DNA from: UMGS1696 sp964621755
Lineage (GTDB): Bacteria; Bacillota; Clostridia; Oscillospirales; CAG-272
DNA length: 64,000 nucleotides
NCBI GenBank assembly: GCA_964621755.1
Contig: CAZUPI010000007.1
Location: 10,340 to 74,339, forward strand
Direction of reading: 5' to 3'
Every line of letters begins with the position of its first letter. Positions within the stretch are counted from its first letter, which is position 1. The notes beneath the pieces were generated by a model that worked only from the letters and a program-made list of their open reading frames with translations, ran no database searches and was not told the DNA's origin. Both the position numbers and the translations under genes were made by a program. Shown here in pieces: positions 22,452 to 31,759 of this stretch.

Positions 22452-24406
22452 CAGCGAACACGCTCTCCATTCGGGGTTTCAGGGTCAAGGAATACTACGC
22501 GGACGGTTTCCTCACCTGAAGCCAGAATCATGCCGTTGGACTCGATGCCGCAGAGAACTGCCGGTTTGAGGTTCGATACCACGATAATCTTCTTGCCGAC
22601 AAGTGCTTCCGGTTCGTAGTACTTCGCGATACCGGACACGACTGTGCGCTCCTCCCATCCGAGGTCGACGGTCAATTTGAGGAGTTTCTTCGCCTTCGGA
22701 ACCTTTTCACAGGCTTTGATTTCTGCGGTGCGGAGGTCGACGTTCATAAAGTCGTCAATCCCAATCTGCGCGACTCCCTCCGGTTTCTCGACCGAGGGTT
22801 TATTCGCCTTAGCAGCCTCCTCCTCTCCTTCTTTCTTTGAAGCTTCGATTTCTGCCATGAACTTCGCTTCGTCGATTCTCTGGAACAAGGGAGCGGCTTC
22901 GCAGACTGTCTTACCGGATTCGAGTCCGCCGAAAGTAAAGATGGAATCAAAATCGCGGACGTCGGAGTTAATTTCCGCGAAAATGGTGTCGGAGGTAGCC
23001 GGAATTAGGGACTGGAGCATGACCGCGCCGATGCGGATAACTTCGAGAAGGTTGTAAATTACGGTGCGCAGTCTCGGCAGGGTGTCTTCCGATTTGGCAA
23101 GCGTCCACGGCGTTGTCTCGTCGATATACTTGTTAGCGCGGCGGAGCATGGTGAAAACTTCGGCGCAGGCATCCGCGATATGGAGAGAATCCATATTTTC
23201 GACATATGCCTTAACAGCAGCGGAAGCAGCAGCTTTCAGTTCGTCGTCGGTACCTTCTTCCTCACCGGGGGCAGGGATAACGCCGTCGAAGTACTTTTTG
23301 GTCATGGCGACGGTGCGGTTGACAAGGTTGCCGAGGTTGTTAGCAAGGTCTGTATTATAGCGGTTGATGATGGCCTCGTAAGTGATGGAGCCATCGGACG
23401 CATAAGGCATTTCGGAGAGAGCATAGTAGCGCACGCCGTCGACGGTGAACTTTTTGGCGAGGTCATCGGCATAGATAACGTTGCCGCGGGACTTGGACAT
23501 TTTATCGGCGCCAAAGTTGAACCACGGATGGCCGAACACTTTTTTCGGCAGAGACAAGTCAAGAGACATAAGGAAGATGGGCCAGTAAATGGAGTGGAAG
23601 CGGACGATATCCTTACCAATCATGTGGATATCGGCAGGCCAATATTTTTGGAAGGATTCCGGTTGTACTTCATTATCAGGGTCGTAGCCGAGCGCGGTGA
23701 TATAGTTTGACAGCGCATCGAGCCAGACGTAGGTGACGTGCTTATCGTCGAAGTCAACGGGGATACCCCACTTGAAGCTGGTTCTGGAGACGCACAGGTC
23801 CTGAAGCCCCGGCTTGAGGAAGTTGTTCACCATCTCTTTACGGCGGGATTCAGGCTCTATAAAGTCGGGATTTTCCTCGATATATTTTATTAAGCGGTCC
23901 GCGTACTTGCTCATTTTGAAGTAGTAGGCCTCTTCTTTTGTCAGCTGTACTTCACGGCCGCAGTCGGGACACTTGCCGTCCTTGAGCTGAGTTTCGGTGA
24001 AGAAAGACTCACACGGTGTACAGTACCACCCTTCATAGTGTCCTTTATAGATGTCGCCTTTTTCATACATTTTGCGGAAGATGTGCGCGACAGCCTTCTC
24101 ATGATAGTCATCGGTTGTGCGGATAAAGTGGTCATAACTGATGTTCATGAGGTCCCAGATTGCGCGAATCTGGCCGGCGATGTTATCGACATACTGCTTC
24201 GGCGTGATACCGGCTTCGTTTGCCTTATTCTCGATTTTCTGCCCATGCTCGTCGGTTCCGGTACAGAAGAAAACATCAAATCCGCGCTGTCTCTTATATC
24301 GCGCGATAGCATCGGTTGCAATAATCTCATAGGTATTTCCAATATGCGGCTTTGTAGAAGCATACGCAATCGCAGTTGTTATATAGAATTTTTCTTTTTC
24401 AGCCAT
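22451..24406 (-). CDS. metG: Methionyl-tRNA synthetase
   Basis: A class I aminoacyl-tRNA synthetase of 651 residues that charges tRNA-Met. It has the HIGH-type motif (KPHIGNTYE, near residue 16), one zinc knuckle (CTPCESFF...CPDCGRE), the KMSKSRGN loop, an anticodon-binding helical domain, and a C-terminal EMAP/Trbp111-like tRNA-binding domain (about 545-651: DFMNVDLRTAEIKACE, SGIAKYYEPEALVGKK). The last domain supports dimerisation and tRNA capture. A Lys/Glu-rich linker separates it from the core. Confidence 0.97.
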   Translation of the reverse strand: MAEKEKFYITTAIAYASTKPHIGNTYEIIATDAIARYKRQRGFDVFFCTGTDEHGQKIENKANEAGITPKQYVDNIAGQIRAIWDLMNISYDHFIRTTDDYHEKAVAHIFRKMYEKGDIYKGHYEGWYCTPCESFFTETQLKDGKCPDCGREVQLTKEEAYYFKMSKYADRLIKYIEENPDFIEPESRRKEMVNNFLKPGLQDLCVSRTSFKWGIPVDFDDKHVTYVWLDALSNYITALGYDPDNEVQPESFQKYWPADIHMIGKDIVRFHSIYWPIFLMSLDLSLPKKVFGHPWFNFGADKMSKSRGNVIYADDLAKKFTVDGVRYYALSEMPYASDGSITYEAIINRYNTDLANNLGNLVNRTVAMTKKYFDGVIPAPGEEEGTDDELKAAASAAVKAYVENMDSLHIADACAEVFTMLRRANKYIDETTPWTLAKSEDTLPRLRTVIYNLLEVIRIGAVMLQSLIPATSDTIFAEINSDVRDFDSIFTFGGLESGKTVCEAAPLFQRIDEAKFMAEIEASKKEGEEEAAKANKPSVEKPEGVAQIGIDDFMNVDLRTAEIKACEKVPKAKKLLKLTVDLGWEERTVVSGIAKYYEPEALVGKKIIVVSNLKPAVLCGIESNGMILASGEETVRVVFLDPETPNGERVR

Positions 24407-24483
24407 AATGCTCTCCTTGTTTGGTTTGTATTTGGGAACAGGATAGAATTTTAAAAATCACACATGCTGTCCCCTTCCGTTCA

Positions 24484-25632
24484 TTATATTTTCTCTCCGT
24501 TGACCCATACTGATTGAATCGTTGGGGCTTTTTTATCATTTATCATGAGGAAGTCCGCGCGGTGATTGGGGGCAATGCTGCCGCATGTGCCGGCGATTCC
24601 GACCATAGATGCGGGGTTGGAGGTTGCGCAGGGGAGGGCTTCCTCAAGTGATTTGCCGGTGAATTTCATAAAGTTACAGAGAGCAGTGAAAAGGTCGAGA
24701 GTACTGCCTGCGAGGGCGCCTTCGACGGTTACTGCGCGTCCATTTTTCACAATTACGGGCAGACCGGCTATGGAGTACTCGCCGTCGGCGCATCCTGCCG
24801 CTTCCATGGAGTCTGTTATCAGGACGAGGCGGTCGGCGGGCTTAGCGCGGCTTGCGAGCGCTATCATCGCGGGATGGGAATGTTCACCGTCGCAAATCAA
24901 CTCAGTGTAGGCGCTGTCGCACATCAGAGACGCTATCATGTTGCCCGGCTCCCTGTGATGGATGGGGCGCATGGCGTTAAAGGTGTGCGTAAATGAGGTC
25001 ACTCCCCATTTCACGGCGTTCATCGCTTCCTCAAAGGTAGCGTTACTGTGCGCCATACCGCAGGTTGCGCCAAGCGCTTTGGCGGTGCGGACAAATGTTT
25101 CGCCTCCCTCAAGTTCACACGCAGATGAAACGTGAACAGGGAGTGGAAGCATTCGCATAATCAACCCCTTGAGCTCCTCGGAGTTGAGAGGGAACAGCAG
25201 ATTTTCCGCGTGGGCGCCGCGTCGGCTGGGGTTGAGGTAGCGTCCCTCGAGGTGGATGCCGGCGATGGTTGCCATGCTGGGCTCCGGCGTACGATTTTTG
25301 TTGATTGCTTCGATTGACGAAACAAGACTATCGTACTCTGCGGATGCAAGCGTTGCCATAATGGTAGTGGTTCCCGCAGCGGCATACGATTTCCTAAGTG
25401 CACGGCAGTCCTCTTCGTTTGCAAAGTTAAAGTCGTGACGGGTGCGTCCGTGCGTATGCACATCCACCAGTCCAGGCAGAATGTAAAGCCCGGTGCAGTC
25501 GACGGTAGGCATTGGCTCGTTTCCACGGTAATCGGTATCTGTTATCACACCGTCTTTTACGAGAATATCGGTTTTCACAAATTTACGCAGGTCGGTCGAG
25601 TAGACGAGCCCGCCGGAAAATACAGTATACAT
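24484..25632 (-). CDS. nagA: N-acetylglucosamine-6-phosphate deacetylase
   Basis: It removes acetate from GlcNAc-6-P in amino-sugar catabolism and cell-wall recycling. The amidohydrolase barrel has LPGLVDVHTHGR, IHLEGRYLNPSRRGAH (metal Glu and substrate loop), HSNATFEEA, SFTHTFNAM and the catalytic Asp in LVLITDSMEAAG. Length (382) is normal. No nagB is adjacent. It has its own promoter and lies near the sulfatase, which suggests use of sulphated or host-derived amino sugars. Confidence 0.95.
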   Translation of the reverse strand: MYTVFSGGLVYSTDLRKFVKTDILVKDGVITDTDYRGNEPMPTVDCTGLYILPGLVDVHTHGRTRHDFNFANEEDCRALRKSYAAAGTTTIMATLASAEYDSLVSSIEAINKNRTPEPSMATIAGIHLEGRYLNPSRRGAHAENLLFPLNSEELKGLIMRMLPLPVHVSSACELEGGETFVRTAKALGATCGMAHSNATFEEAMNAVKWGVTSFTHTFNAMRPIHHREPGNMIASLMCDSAYTELICDGEHSHPAMIALASRAKPADRLVLITDSMEAAGCADGEYSIAGLPVIVKNGRAVTVEGALAGSTLDLFTALCNFMKFTGKSLEEALPCATSNPASMVGIAGTCGSIAPNHRADFLMINDKKAPTIQSVWVNGEKI

Positions 25633-25684
25633 TACAGCTCCCTCGTTTTTACATAGTATAAATTTTCCTATTTTGTATTATTAC

Positions 25685-25713
25685 ATTATAACAGAAAAAC
25701 GTCCCATTTACAA
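25685..25713 (-). promoter_or_regulatory. Promoter of nagA
   Basis: On the minus strand TTGTAA (25708-25713), a 17-bp spacer and TATAAT (25685-25690). The rest of the gap from 25714 to 25896 is AT-rich without a visible gene. Confidence 0.65.
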
Positions 25714-25896
25714 GACGTTTTTACTATGCGTTTTATACAGGAATTGAAAAAATATATAGTTTCAAAGTGGAATAATTGTCCAAAAACTCATAAAACTCGT
25801 TCAAAAATTTTCGTGAAATAATGTTCTGCGCCCCAAACAAACATACTTTTATACTTCATTTTACGAACATATGAACAGCTTAAAAAGTTTTAAAGA

Positions 25897-25922
25897 GGGG
25901 ACACTTTCTCAAAAGTGTCCCC
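25897..25922 (-). terminator. Terminator of the sulfatase gene
   Basis: GGGGACACTTT (25897-25907) pairs with AAAGTGTCCCC (25912-25922). It is a member of the recurring G-run/ACTTT hairpin family and lies 22 bases past the stop. Confidence 0.7.
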
Positions 25923-25943
25923 AACATTCTCATGTAAAAAGAG

Positions 25944-27299
25944 TCATATTCCCATCCCGCATTGCCATTCGACCCAGCCGGAGGCAAAGGGGTCGCTGCG
26001 GCGTTTGAGTTCGGCGATGAGGGTCTTGCCCAGTTCACGCATGATGTCTTTGTAGCGGGGGTCGGAAGCGAGATTATGAAGCTCACCTGGGTCGGAGGCG
26101 AGGTCGTAGAATTCGTCCATATCGGTGAGATTCCAGATGTATTTGTATTTTTCTGTACGGATGCCGCGCTGGGTGAACAGGCCAAACTGCTGACCATTTG
26201 ATGTGAAGACCGCAAAGTCGGGAGTTTCTGTACCGTCGGTGTAGTCTGTGACGGGTCGACCGTGGCGGGGGCTTTCGGGAGTCAGACCTGCGAGCTTTTC
26301 GACCGTCGGGGCGATATCGAGCGTATTGCAGCAGAATTTATCGATGACACCACGTCCGAGCGCGGGGTGACGTACTACGAACGGCACGTGTACAACATCG
26401 TCATATAGGATGTAGTGCTTGTCCATCATGCCGTGACTGCCGCATGTGTCACCGTGGTCCGCGGTTAGGAGGATGAGAGTGTTGTCGTACTCGCCGGTCG
26501 CACGGAGGGCGTCGATGATCTGACCGATTGCCGCGTCGGTCTGCGATATCATGCCGAAATAGCGCGCGACTGTGGGGGCGAAATCCTCCCATTTTTTATT
26601 TTCAAGGTGCCAGTTTTCGATTTGCTTCTTCTGGATGTAGGGCTTGTTTTCGAAGGTGTCGCCGAAGCCGCTCCATGGGGTCATGTCCTCCGCTTTGTAC
26701 ATGGTATCGAAGGGGGCGGAAGGGCGGCACGGCAGGTGCGGGTCGGTGATGTCGACCCAGAGGTGCCACGGTTCACCCGCGTTTTCGCGAATGAAGTCGG
26801 CGGCGGAGCGGCAGATGCGATAGGTTTTGGTATCCTCGAAGGCAATCGGATTGGACGCACCGAACCAGCCGCCATCGTATTGGATGCTGCCATATTTTTC
26901 GTTTATCTCACGGGCGTACGCGCCGCCATCGAAGATTGTCTCGTAGCCGAAGGCGTTTTCATTGCCGAGTGGGGAGGCATCCCAGTGACCAGCAAAGGCG
27001 CATTTCCAGCCATTCTCGTGCAGTTCCGACACCCATGTGGGCTTTGTGGGGTCCGCACCGTTTGTCTTGATAAAGTTATAGTTGAACAGCGCGCCGATGG
27101 AGTCAGGCTGGACGCCGGTGAGCATCGATTGACGAGACGGCGCACATACGGGAAGGGGAGAGTAGGCATTTCGGAAGTATAAGCCGTCAGCGGCAAGGGC
27201 ATCCATTACGGGGGTCTTGACCGGATAGACGCCAGAGAAGCCGACTGAGTCATAGCGAAGCTGGTCGCAGACGATGAGGAGAATATTTGGTTTTGACAT
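25944..27299 (-). CDS. Sulfatase (arylsulfatase family, cysteine type)
   Basis: It hydrolyses sulphate esters, probably on glycans. The maturation motif CAPSRQSMLTG (Cys near residue 52) is the Cys-x-Pro-x-Arg type, which needs oxidation to formylglycine by an anaerobic radical SAM maturase not seen in this window. Metal ligands are in CDQLRYD near the N-terminus and TADHGDTCGSHG. KHYILYDDVVHVPFVVR is also typical. No signal peptide is present, so it is probably cytoplasmic and acts on imported oligosaccharides. The 451-residue length is normal. Confidence 0.93.
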   Translation of the reverse strand: MSKPNILLIVCDQLRYDSVGFSGVYPVKTPVMDALAADGLYFRNAYSPLPVCAPSRQSMLTGVQPDSIGALFNYNFIKTNGADPTKPTWVSELHENGWKCAFAGHWDASPLGNENAFGYETIFDGGAYAREINEKYGSIQYDGGWFGASNPIAFEDTKTYRICRSAADFIRENAGEPWHLWVDITDPHLPCRPSAPFDTMYKAEDMTPWSGFGDTFENKPYIQKKQIENWHLENKKWEDFAPTVARYFGMISQTDAAIGQIIDALRATGEYDNTLILLTADHGDTCGSHGMMDKHYILYDDVVHVPFVVRHPALGRGVIDKFCCNTLDIAPTVEKLAGLTPESPRHGRPVTDYTDGTETPDFAVFTSNGQQFGLFTQRGIRTEKYKYIWNLTDMDEFYDLASDPGELHNLASDPRYKDIMRELGKTLIAELKRRSDPFASGWVEWQCGMGI

Positions 27300-27434
27300 A
27301 ACGGTACCTCATAAAATTTGCTATAGTTTGTATTAAGGAATACGGAGAAAAACCCCTTTCAACCCTTTTGGTCAGGGAGCAGCTTTTGCACCGACTTTGT
27401 TGCTATAACAGATTGAAAACTTTTGAAGGGGTTT

Positions 27435-27461
27435 GGGGAAACTTTTTTCAAAAGTTTCCCC
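27435..27461 (-). terminator. Terminator of the sugar isomerase/epimerase gene
   Basis: GGGGAAACTTTT (27435-27446) pairs with AAAAGTTTCCCC (27450-27461). It is another member of the recurring hairpin family. Confidence 0.65.
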
Positions 27462-27513
27462 AAGTCGTATTCCCAAGTCGTCATATTCCCAAAGACGTAT
27501 CCTGCATCCTCTA

Positions 27514-28431
27514 TCAGGAATTCTCAAGAATATATCGCGCGGCAGCCATGCCAGATTCGCTGCCGATTTTACCGTCTTCCATGCCCTCGAATTCGATGGA
27601 GATATAGCCATTGTAGCCTGCGTCACGGATGAAGCCGAGGGAAGCCCATACGTCGAGGTCACCCTGCGCGAGGATGGAGCCGCGGAGCATGTATTCGCCG
27701 GAATTTGAGGAGAACCAGCAACCGGAGTCGCAACGGAAGAGTCCGCCGTTTCCGGTGAGACGGTCGGCGCGCCGAATGTAGAAGTCTTTGAGATGGACCA
27801 TTTTTGCGTACGGAGCGCACTTTTTGACCGCAACGGTGCAGTTTTCGTCGACGCAGGCGAAGTTTCCGGTGTCGAGAAGAAGGCCGAAGTTGTCGCGACC
27901 GACCGCTTCGATGAGACGGATGACGCGGTCAGAGCCGTTGATAAAGAATCCGTGGTTTTCAACGAGAGTTGTGATGCCATACTGTGCGGCATAGTCAGCG
28001 AGTTCGCGGCAGCACTCGACGGCAATCGGGAACTCGCGCTCAAAGGCAGTGGGGGTGTTGGATTCGAGAGGACGGCGGAAAGAGGAGATGTCATGACGCA
28101 TACGCGGGAGACCGAGCTTTGCGGCAACATCGATGTGGCGCTTCAGACGCTCGACTTCCGCACGGCGCTCGCTTTCGTCCTGCTTGAGAAGGTCGCCAAG
28201 AACGGCATAGTCGGAGAGGGGAAGGTCGATTTCACGAGAGAGGCTCTTGATGCCGGCGATGAGGGCTTCGTTGAACTCGCCGGTCTGGTCGTCGTGCAGC
28301 GTGAAGCCGAAGGGGACAAGTTCGATGTGTTCCGCACCCTTTTCTTTTGCAAAACGCATCACCTCAAGCACCGACATTTCGCCGCCGCAGATGTAGTTGT
28401 TCATGCTATAGCTGGTAAGACCGATTTTCAT
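27514..28431 (-). CDS. Sugar phosphate isomerase/epimerase, xylose-isomerase-like TIM barrel
   Basis: The 305-residue protein begins MKIGLTSYSMNNY and has the AP endonuclease 2/xylose-isomerase-like barrel with metal ligands Glu (TTLVENHGFF), Asp (GLLLDTGNFAC), His (MVHLKDF) and Glu (ISIEFEGMED). These enzymes isomerise or epimerise sugars or inositol intermediates. The start is ATG 28431, with AAAGGAAA upstream; a further in-frame ATG at 28464 has no site. It is transcribed in the same direction as the sulfatase downstream, with a terminator between. The substrate is unknown. Confidence 0.85.
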   Translation of the reverse strand: MKIGLTSYSMNNYICGGEMSVLEVMRFAKEKGAEHIELVPFGFTLHDDQTGEFNEALIAGIKSLSREIDLPLSDYAVLGDLLKQDESERRAEVERLKRHIDVAAKLGLPRMRHDISSFRRPLESNTPTAFEREFPIAVECCRELADYAAQYGITTLVENHGFFINGSDRVIRLIEAVGRDNFGLLLDTGNFACVDENCTVAVKKCAPYAKMVHLKDFYIRRADRLTGNGGLFRCDSGCWFSSNSGEYMLRGSILAQGDLDVWASLGFIRDAGYNGYISIEFEGMEDGKIGSESGMAAARYILENS

Positions 28432-28512
28432 TTTATAGTTTCCTTTCGTTGGTTGAATTATCATTGTATGGTTATGTATATAGTTGCGGGGTCCCTTCTT
28501 TTCCCAAGGCTA

Positions 28513-29391
28513 TCAGTCGTGATTAACAAGGGTGTAGACTTCATTTTTGGGGATGCCGCGGAGTTTTGCAACGGTTTTGACAGCTTCCATTTTTGACATG
28601 CCGCTGTCGATGAGGGAGGTTACGTGTGTGAGGATATCTTCGGGATAATCCGGAACTTGGGCTTCGGGCTTTGCACCGGCTACGACTAAGACGTACTCGC
28701 CGCGCGGTTCTTTTCCTTCATATAATTTTATTGCTTCTGCGATGGTTGTGCGGCAGACTTCCTCATTCAGTTTTGTGATTTCACGGCAGAGGGAGATTTC
28801 GCGATCGCCGAAGTATTGGAGAAGGTCGGCGAGGGTTGTGCGAAGCTTATGAGGCGCTTCGTAGAGAATCATGGTGCGGGGCTCAGTGGAGAGCTCTATG
28901 AGGCGGTCGCGGCGTTCGCTCTTCGCGGTGCTGAGGAATCCCTCGAACGCGAAGCGTCCGGTTGGGAGTCCCGACAGGGTGAGAGCTGTGACTGCGGCAC
29001 AGCAGCCGGGGATACTCGTGACACGGACACCGCGTTCGGCGCACAGTTTTACGATATCCTCTCCGGGATCGCTGATAGCGGGCGTTCCGGCATCCGTAAG
29101 GAGAGCGCATGATTCGCCGCCCTCGATCCGATTTACGATAATCTCACCGCGCTCGCGCTTATTATGCTCAAAATAGCTTATCATCGGTTTTGAGATTCCG
29201 AATCGCGACAGCATCAGCCCCGTATTGCGTGTATCCTCAGCGGCAACAAAATCTACCTCAGACAGAACCTTCAGCGCACGCTCTGATATGTCAGCCAGAT
29301 TTCCAATCGGAGTTGCCACAAGATACAGCACACCGCCTTCAACCGCATTTTTCTCAACTCGCGACACATTCCGTTTCTTCTGACAACTCAT
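28513..29391 (-). CDS. rsmI: 16S rRNA (cytidine(1402)-2'-O)-methyltransferase RsmI
   Basis: RsmI methylates the 2'-O of C1402 in the ribosomal P site. The tetrapyrrole-methylase fold shows LYLVATPIGNLADISERALKVL, FVAAEDTRNTGLML, CALLTDAGTPAISDPGEDIV, SIPGCCAAVTALTLSGLPTGRFAFEGFL and a C-terminal SKMEAVKTVAKLRGIPKNEVY. The start is ATG 29391 (MSCQKKR) behind AAGGAAGAG; the ORF extends upstream without a site. It sits in the conserved holB-ricT-trmN6-rsmI order. Confidence 0.95.
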   Translation of the reverse strand: MSCQKKRNVSRVEKNAVEGGVLYLVATPIGNLADISERALKVLSEVDFVAAEDTRNTGLMLSRFGISKPMISYFEHNKRERGEIIVNRIEGGESCALLTDAGTPAISDPGEDIVKLCAERGVRVTSIPGCCAAVTALTLSGLPTGRFAFEGFLSTAKSERRDRLIELSTEPRTMILYEAPHKLRTTLADLLQYFGDREISLCREITKLNEEVCRTTIAEAIKLYEGKEPRGEYVLVVAGAKPEAQVPDYPEDILTHVTSLIDSGMSKMEAVKTVAKLRGIPKNEVYTLVNHD

Positions 29392-29474
29392 TTTATTCTC
29401 TTCCTTCTTTGATTTTTTGTTTATACATGGAGAGCCGCCCCTGAGACGGTTCATGAGAGATGAAAAGTTTTTGG

Positions 29475-29506
29475 GCAAGGGAGCTTTTTTCAAAAAGTCC
29501 CCTTGC
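29475..29506 (-). terminator. Terminator after trmN6
   Basis: GCAAGGGAGCTTTTTT and AAAAAGTCCCCTTGC form a hairpin starting 3 bases past the trmN6 stop, so rsmI probably has its own promoter. Confidence 0.6.
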
Positions 29507-29509
29507 GCA

Positions 29510-30277
29510 TTAAAATAAATGCTCCATAGAAAAATCGTTATAAACTTGATGCATGTCGGGGGTATAGTGGCGGGTGGATTTATTGGGATAGATGATGAGT
29601 GGGCGGGAGATGTGGAGGGTAGAGGAGGCCCCTTTTTTAGCTTCGGTTAGGACGAGACAGGGTTTGTCTGTAGGGGTGGGGTATACGAAAATGGCGCGCT
29701 TTGGCTCAAGAGAATTTGCACGCATGGCGCATATCAGGTCGGCAAAGCGGTCTGGACGATAGACGGTTGTAAAGTATCCACCCCATTTGAGAAGGCGTCC
29801 TGCCGCGGCGCAGAAGTCGGCGATGGTTCCGTTTTCTTCACGACGCGCGGTGTTCATTTCGGAAGTAGCATTCGTTTTTCCGCTGTCAGTTTTCATGTAC
29901 GGGGGATTTGAGAGGACTGCGGCGACTTCTCCGCCGAAGGAGGCGGGAGAGAGTGTACGGATGTCGGCGCAGAAGGAGTGAACGCGTTCGGAGAGAGCGT
30001 TTAAGGCAGCATTGCGAGCGATGAGGTCCGCAAAATAAGGTTGGATTTCGGCAGCGTGGATTTGAGCGAATTTTTCGCGTGACGCTGCGAGGAGGGAAAC
30101 GACGCCTGTTCCGCCGCCAAGTTCGATGCAGGTCTCGTGCGGCGCGGGTCTTGCGAATGCCGCAAGAAGGTAGCTGTCGGTCCCGAAGGTAAGGCCGCTT
30201 TTGGACTGGATGAGGGAGAGGGACTCGTTGATTTCGTCCAGCCGTTCGTTGGCGGGGTTATATGGAATGTTGTTCAC
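29510..30277 (-). CDS. trmN6: tRNA1(Val) (adenine(37)-N6)-methyltransferase family protein
   Basis: The 255-residue SAM-dependent methyltransferase has motif I CIELGGGTGVVSLL and the N6-adenine catalytic motif SNPPYMK. Other typical segments are DEINESLSLIQSKSGLTFGTDSYLLAAF at the N-terminus and a C-terminal LIIYPNKSTRHYTPDMHQVY. The family methylates A37 of tRNA-Val or a related target. The position between ricT and rsmI is conserved in Firmicutes. Confidence 0.9.
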   Translation of the reverse strand: MNNIPYNPANERLDEINESLSLIQSKSGLTFGTDSYLLAAFARPAPHETCIELGGGTGVVSLLAASREKFAQIHAAEIQPYFADLIARNAALNALSERVHSFCADIRTLSPASFGGEVAAVLSNPPYMKTDSGKTNATSEMNTARREENGTIADFCAAAGRLLKWGGYFTTVYRPDRFADLICAMRANSLEPKRAIFVYPTPTDKPCLVLTEAKKGASSTLHISRPLIIYPNKSTRHYTPDMHQVYNDFSMEHLF

Positions 30278-30310
30278 ATGATTCTCCTGATTCAGGTGTT
30301 TACGCGGATT

Positions 30311-30511
30311 TCACGGCAAGGGATGGCTTTGCGGGAGACGCCGTTTTTGTCGGGATAATATAAAATCACTGTAAAACATGAGGGCGACATGGTCATCAAG
30401 AGGGAGAATTTGCGGATTGCCGCCCGCGCCGTCCCATTCATGAAAGATTGGGTTTGTCATGGGAATATTGGCCGTTTTCGGGGTTGATGTGTCCTTCTCT
30501 GGGAACGGCAA
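30311..30511 (-). CDS. Possible small hypothetical protein (doubtful)
   Basis: A 66-residue frame (MPFPEKDTSTPKTANIP...) lies in the 300-base gap between the ferredoxin and trmN6. It has no clear ribosome-binding site, no recognised family, and begins inside the hairpin after the ferredoxin gene. It may be a remnant or chance frame. Nothing else is visible in this gap. Confidence 0.15.
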   Translation of the reverse strand: MPFPEKDTSTPKTANIPMTNPIFHEWDGAGGNPQILPLDDHVALMFYSDFILSRQKRRLPQSHPLP

Positions 30512-30534
30512 AGGGGAGACTGACGTCTCCCCTT
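30511..30534 (-). terminator. Hairpin after the ferredoxin gene
   Basis: AAGGGGAGAC (30511-30520) pairs with GTCTCCCCTT (30525-30534), loop TGAC; 40 bases past the stop, without a T run on the minus strand. Confidence 0.5.
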
Positions 30535-30573
30535 GTGTTATGTTATGAATTGCCGATTATGTCCGTATCTGAA

Positions 30574-30747
30574 TTATTCTTCAGGTTGGGGAGCGTCAAC
30601 GGGACATACACCCGCGCAGGCACCGCATTCGAGACATTCGTCGGGATTGATAACGTACTTACCGTCCTTTTCGGTAATACATTCTACAGGACATTCAGCA
30701 GCGCAGGAACCGCAGCCGATGCAGTCATCACCAATTTTGTAAGCCAT
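30574..30747 (-). CDS. 2[4Fe-4S] ferredoxin
   Basis: A 57-residue clostridial-type ferredoxin, read directly from the minus strand: MAYKIGDDCIGCGSCAAECP, then a second CLECGACAGVCP motif, ending with QPEE. The two CxxCxxCxxxCP motifs bind two [4Fe-4S] clusters that carry low-potential electrons in the cytoplasm. A GGAGG site stands 10 bases before ATG 30747. The position between ricT and trmN6 is common in Clostridia. Confidence 0.95.
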   Translation of the reverse strand: MAYKIGDDCIGCGSCAAECPVECITEKDGKYVINPDECLECGACAGVCPVDAPQPEE

Positions 30748-30868
30748 TCTGAAAACACCTCCGTTTCAAGATACCTTATTCTATCATATCTTTGACGTAA
30801 ATTAAATAGGTTTTCGAAAAAAATTTAAAAAAATTTATTGTAAATACAACTATTTTTTATAATTCAAC

Positions 30869-31720
30869 TTACGATTCGTGCTTCCCCACTTTTAATACCG
30901 TGACGTCATCGCGGTGATACGGCTTAACGCCGTCCTCCAGCTTTACTTTAATAAAGCCTGTCAGCGGGCTGATTTCCGTTACTACGCCGATTCCGTCTGC
31001 TGTCTTAACCGTGGAATCGACCGGCGGGGTTTTCGCGATTTCCTCCTCATAGGTTTCGTGCTCGTACCGCAGGCAGCACATGAGTCTACCGCATGTCCCC
31101 GAGATTTTGGATGAGTTCAGGGAGAGGTTCTGTTCTTTTGCCATTTTTATGGACACTTGTACAAAATCCGATAAGAAGCTGCAGCAGCAGAACGGTCTGC
31201 CGCAGACACCGAGTCCGCCCATCATTTTTGCCTCATCGCGGATACCGATCTGGCGGAGTTCGATTCTGGTGCGGAACACGGACGCGAGGTCTTTGACGAG
31301 GTCGCGGAAGTCCACACGGTTTTCAGAGGCGAAGTAGAACAGGAGCTTGCTGTTATCGAAGGTGTATTCTGCTTCAATCAGCTTCATGTCGAGGTTATGT
31401 TCGGCGGTCTTTGTATGCCAAACTGCAAAGGCTTCCGCTTCGAGCTGCTTGTTATGCTCATAATGCGCCTTATCCTCGTCGGTTGCCACGCGAATCACAG
31501 GGCGGAGGGGCGGCACGATTTTGGAGGTCGGTACGTATTGATTTCCGGATGCGACAAAGCCGAATTCGATGCCGCGTGCGGTTTCGACGATGACGTTATC
31601 GCCGGAATCGACGTGGAATCCAACTGGGTCGAAGTAGTAGACTTTGCCTGCGTTGCGGAAGCGGACGCTGACGATTTCAGTCGTATCGTTGGTAATTTCG
31701 GGTATGGTTTCGTTGTTCAT
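30869..31720 (-). CDS. ricT: PSP1-domain protein RicT (YaaT)
   Basis: RicT belongs to the RicA-RicF-RicT complex, which in Bacillus binds Fe-S clusters and helps RNase Y mature mRNAs and control development. The 283-residue sequence has EIVSVRFRNAGKVYYFDP, the PSP1 core, and the conserved cysteine-rich GVCGRPFCCCSFL and GTCGRLMCCLRYE. It lies 39 bases after holB in a standard Firmicute order. RicA and RicF are not in this window. Confidence 0.95.
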   Translation of the reverse strand: MNNETIPEITNDTTEIVSVRFRNAGKVYYFDPVGFHVDSGDNVIVETARGIEFGFVASGNQYVPTSKIVPPLRPVIRVATDEDKAHYEHNKQLEAEAFAVWHTKTAEHNLDMKLIEAEYTFDNSKLLFYFASENRVDFRDLVKDLASVFRTRIELRQIGIRDEAKMMGGLGVCGRPFCCCSFLSDFVQVSIKMAKEQNLSLNSSKISGTCGRLMCCLRYEHETYEEEIAKTPPVDSTVKTADGIGVVTEISPLTGFIKVKLEDGVKPYHRDDVTVLKVGKHES

Positions 31721-31759
31721 CTATTATTTTCTCCGTTTATTTCGGTTTCAGATTTATTT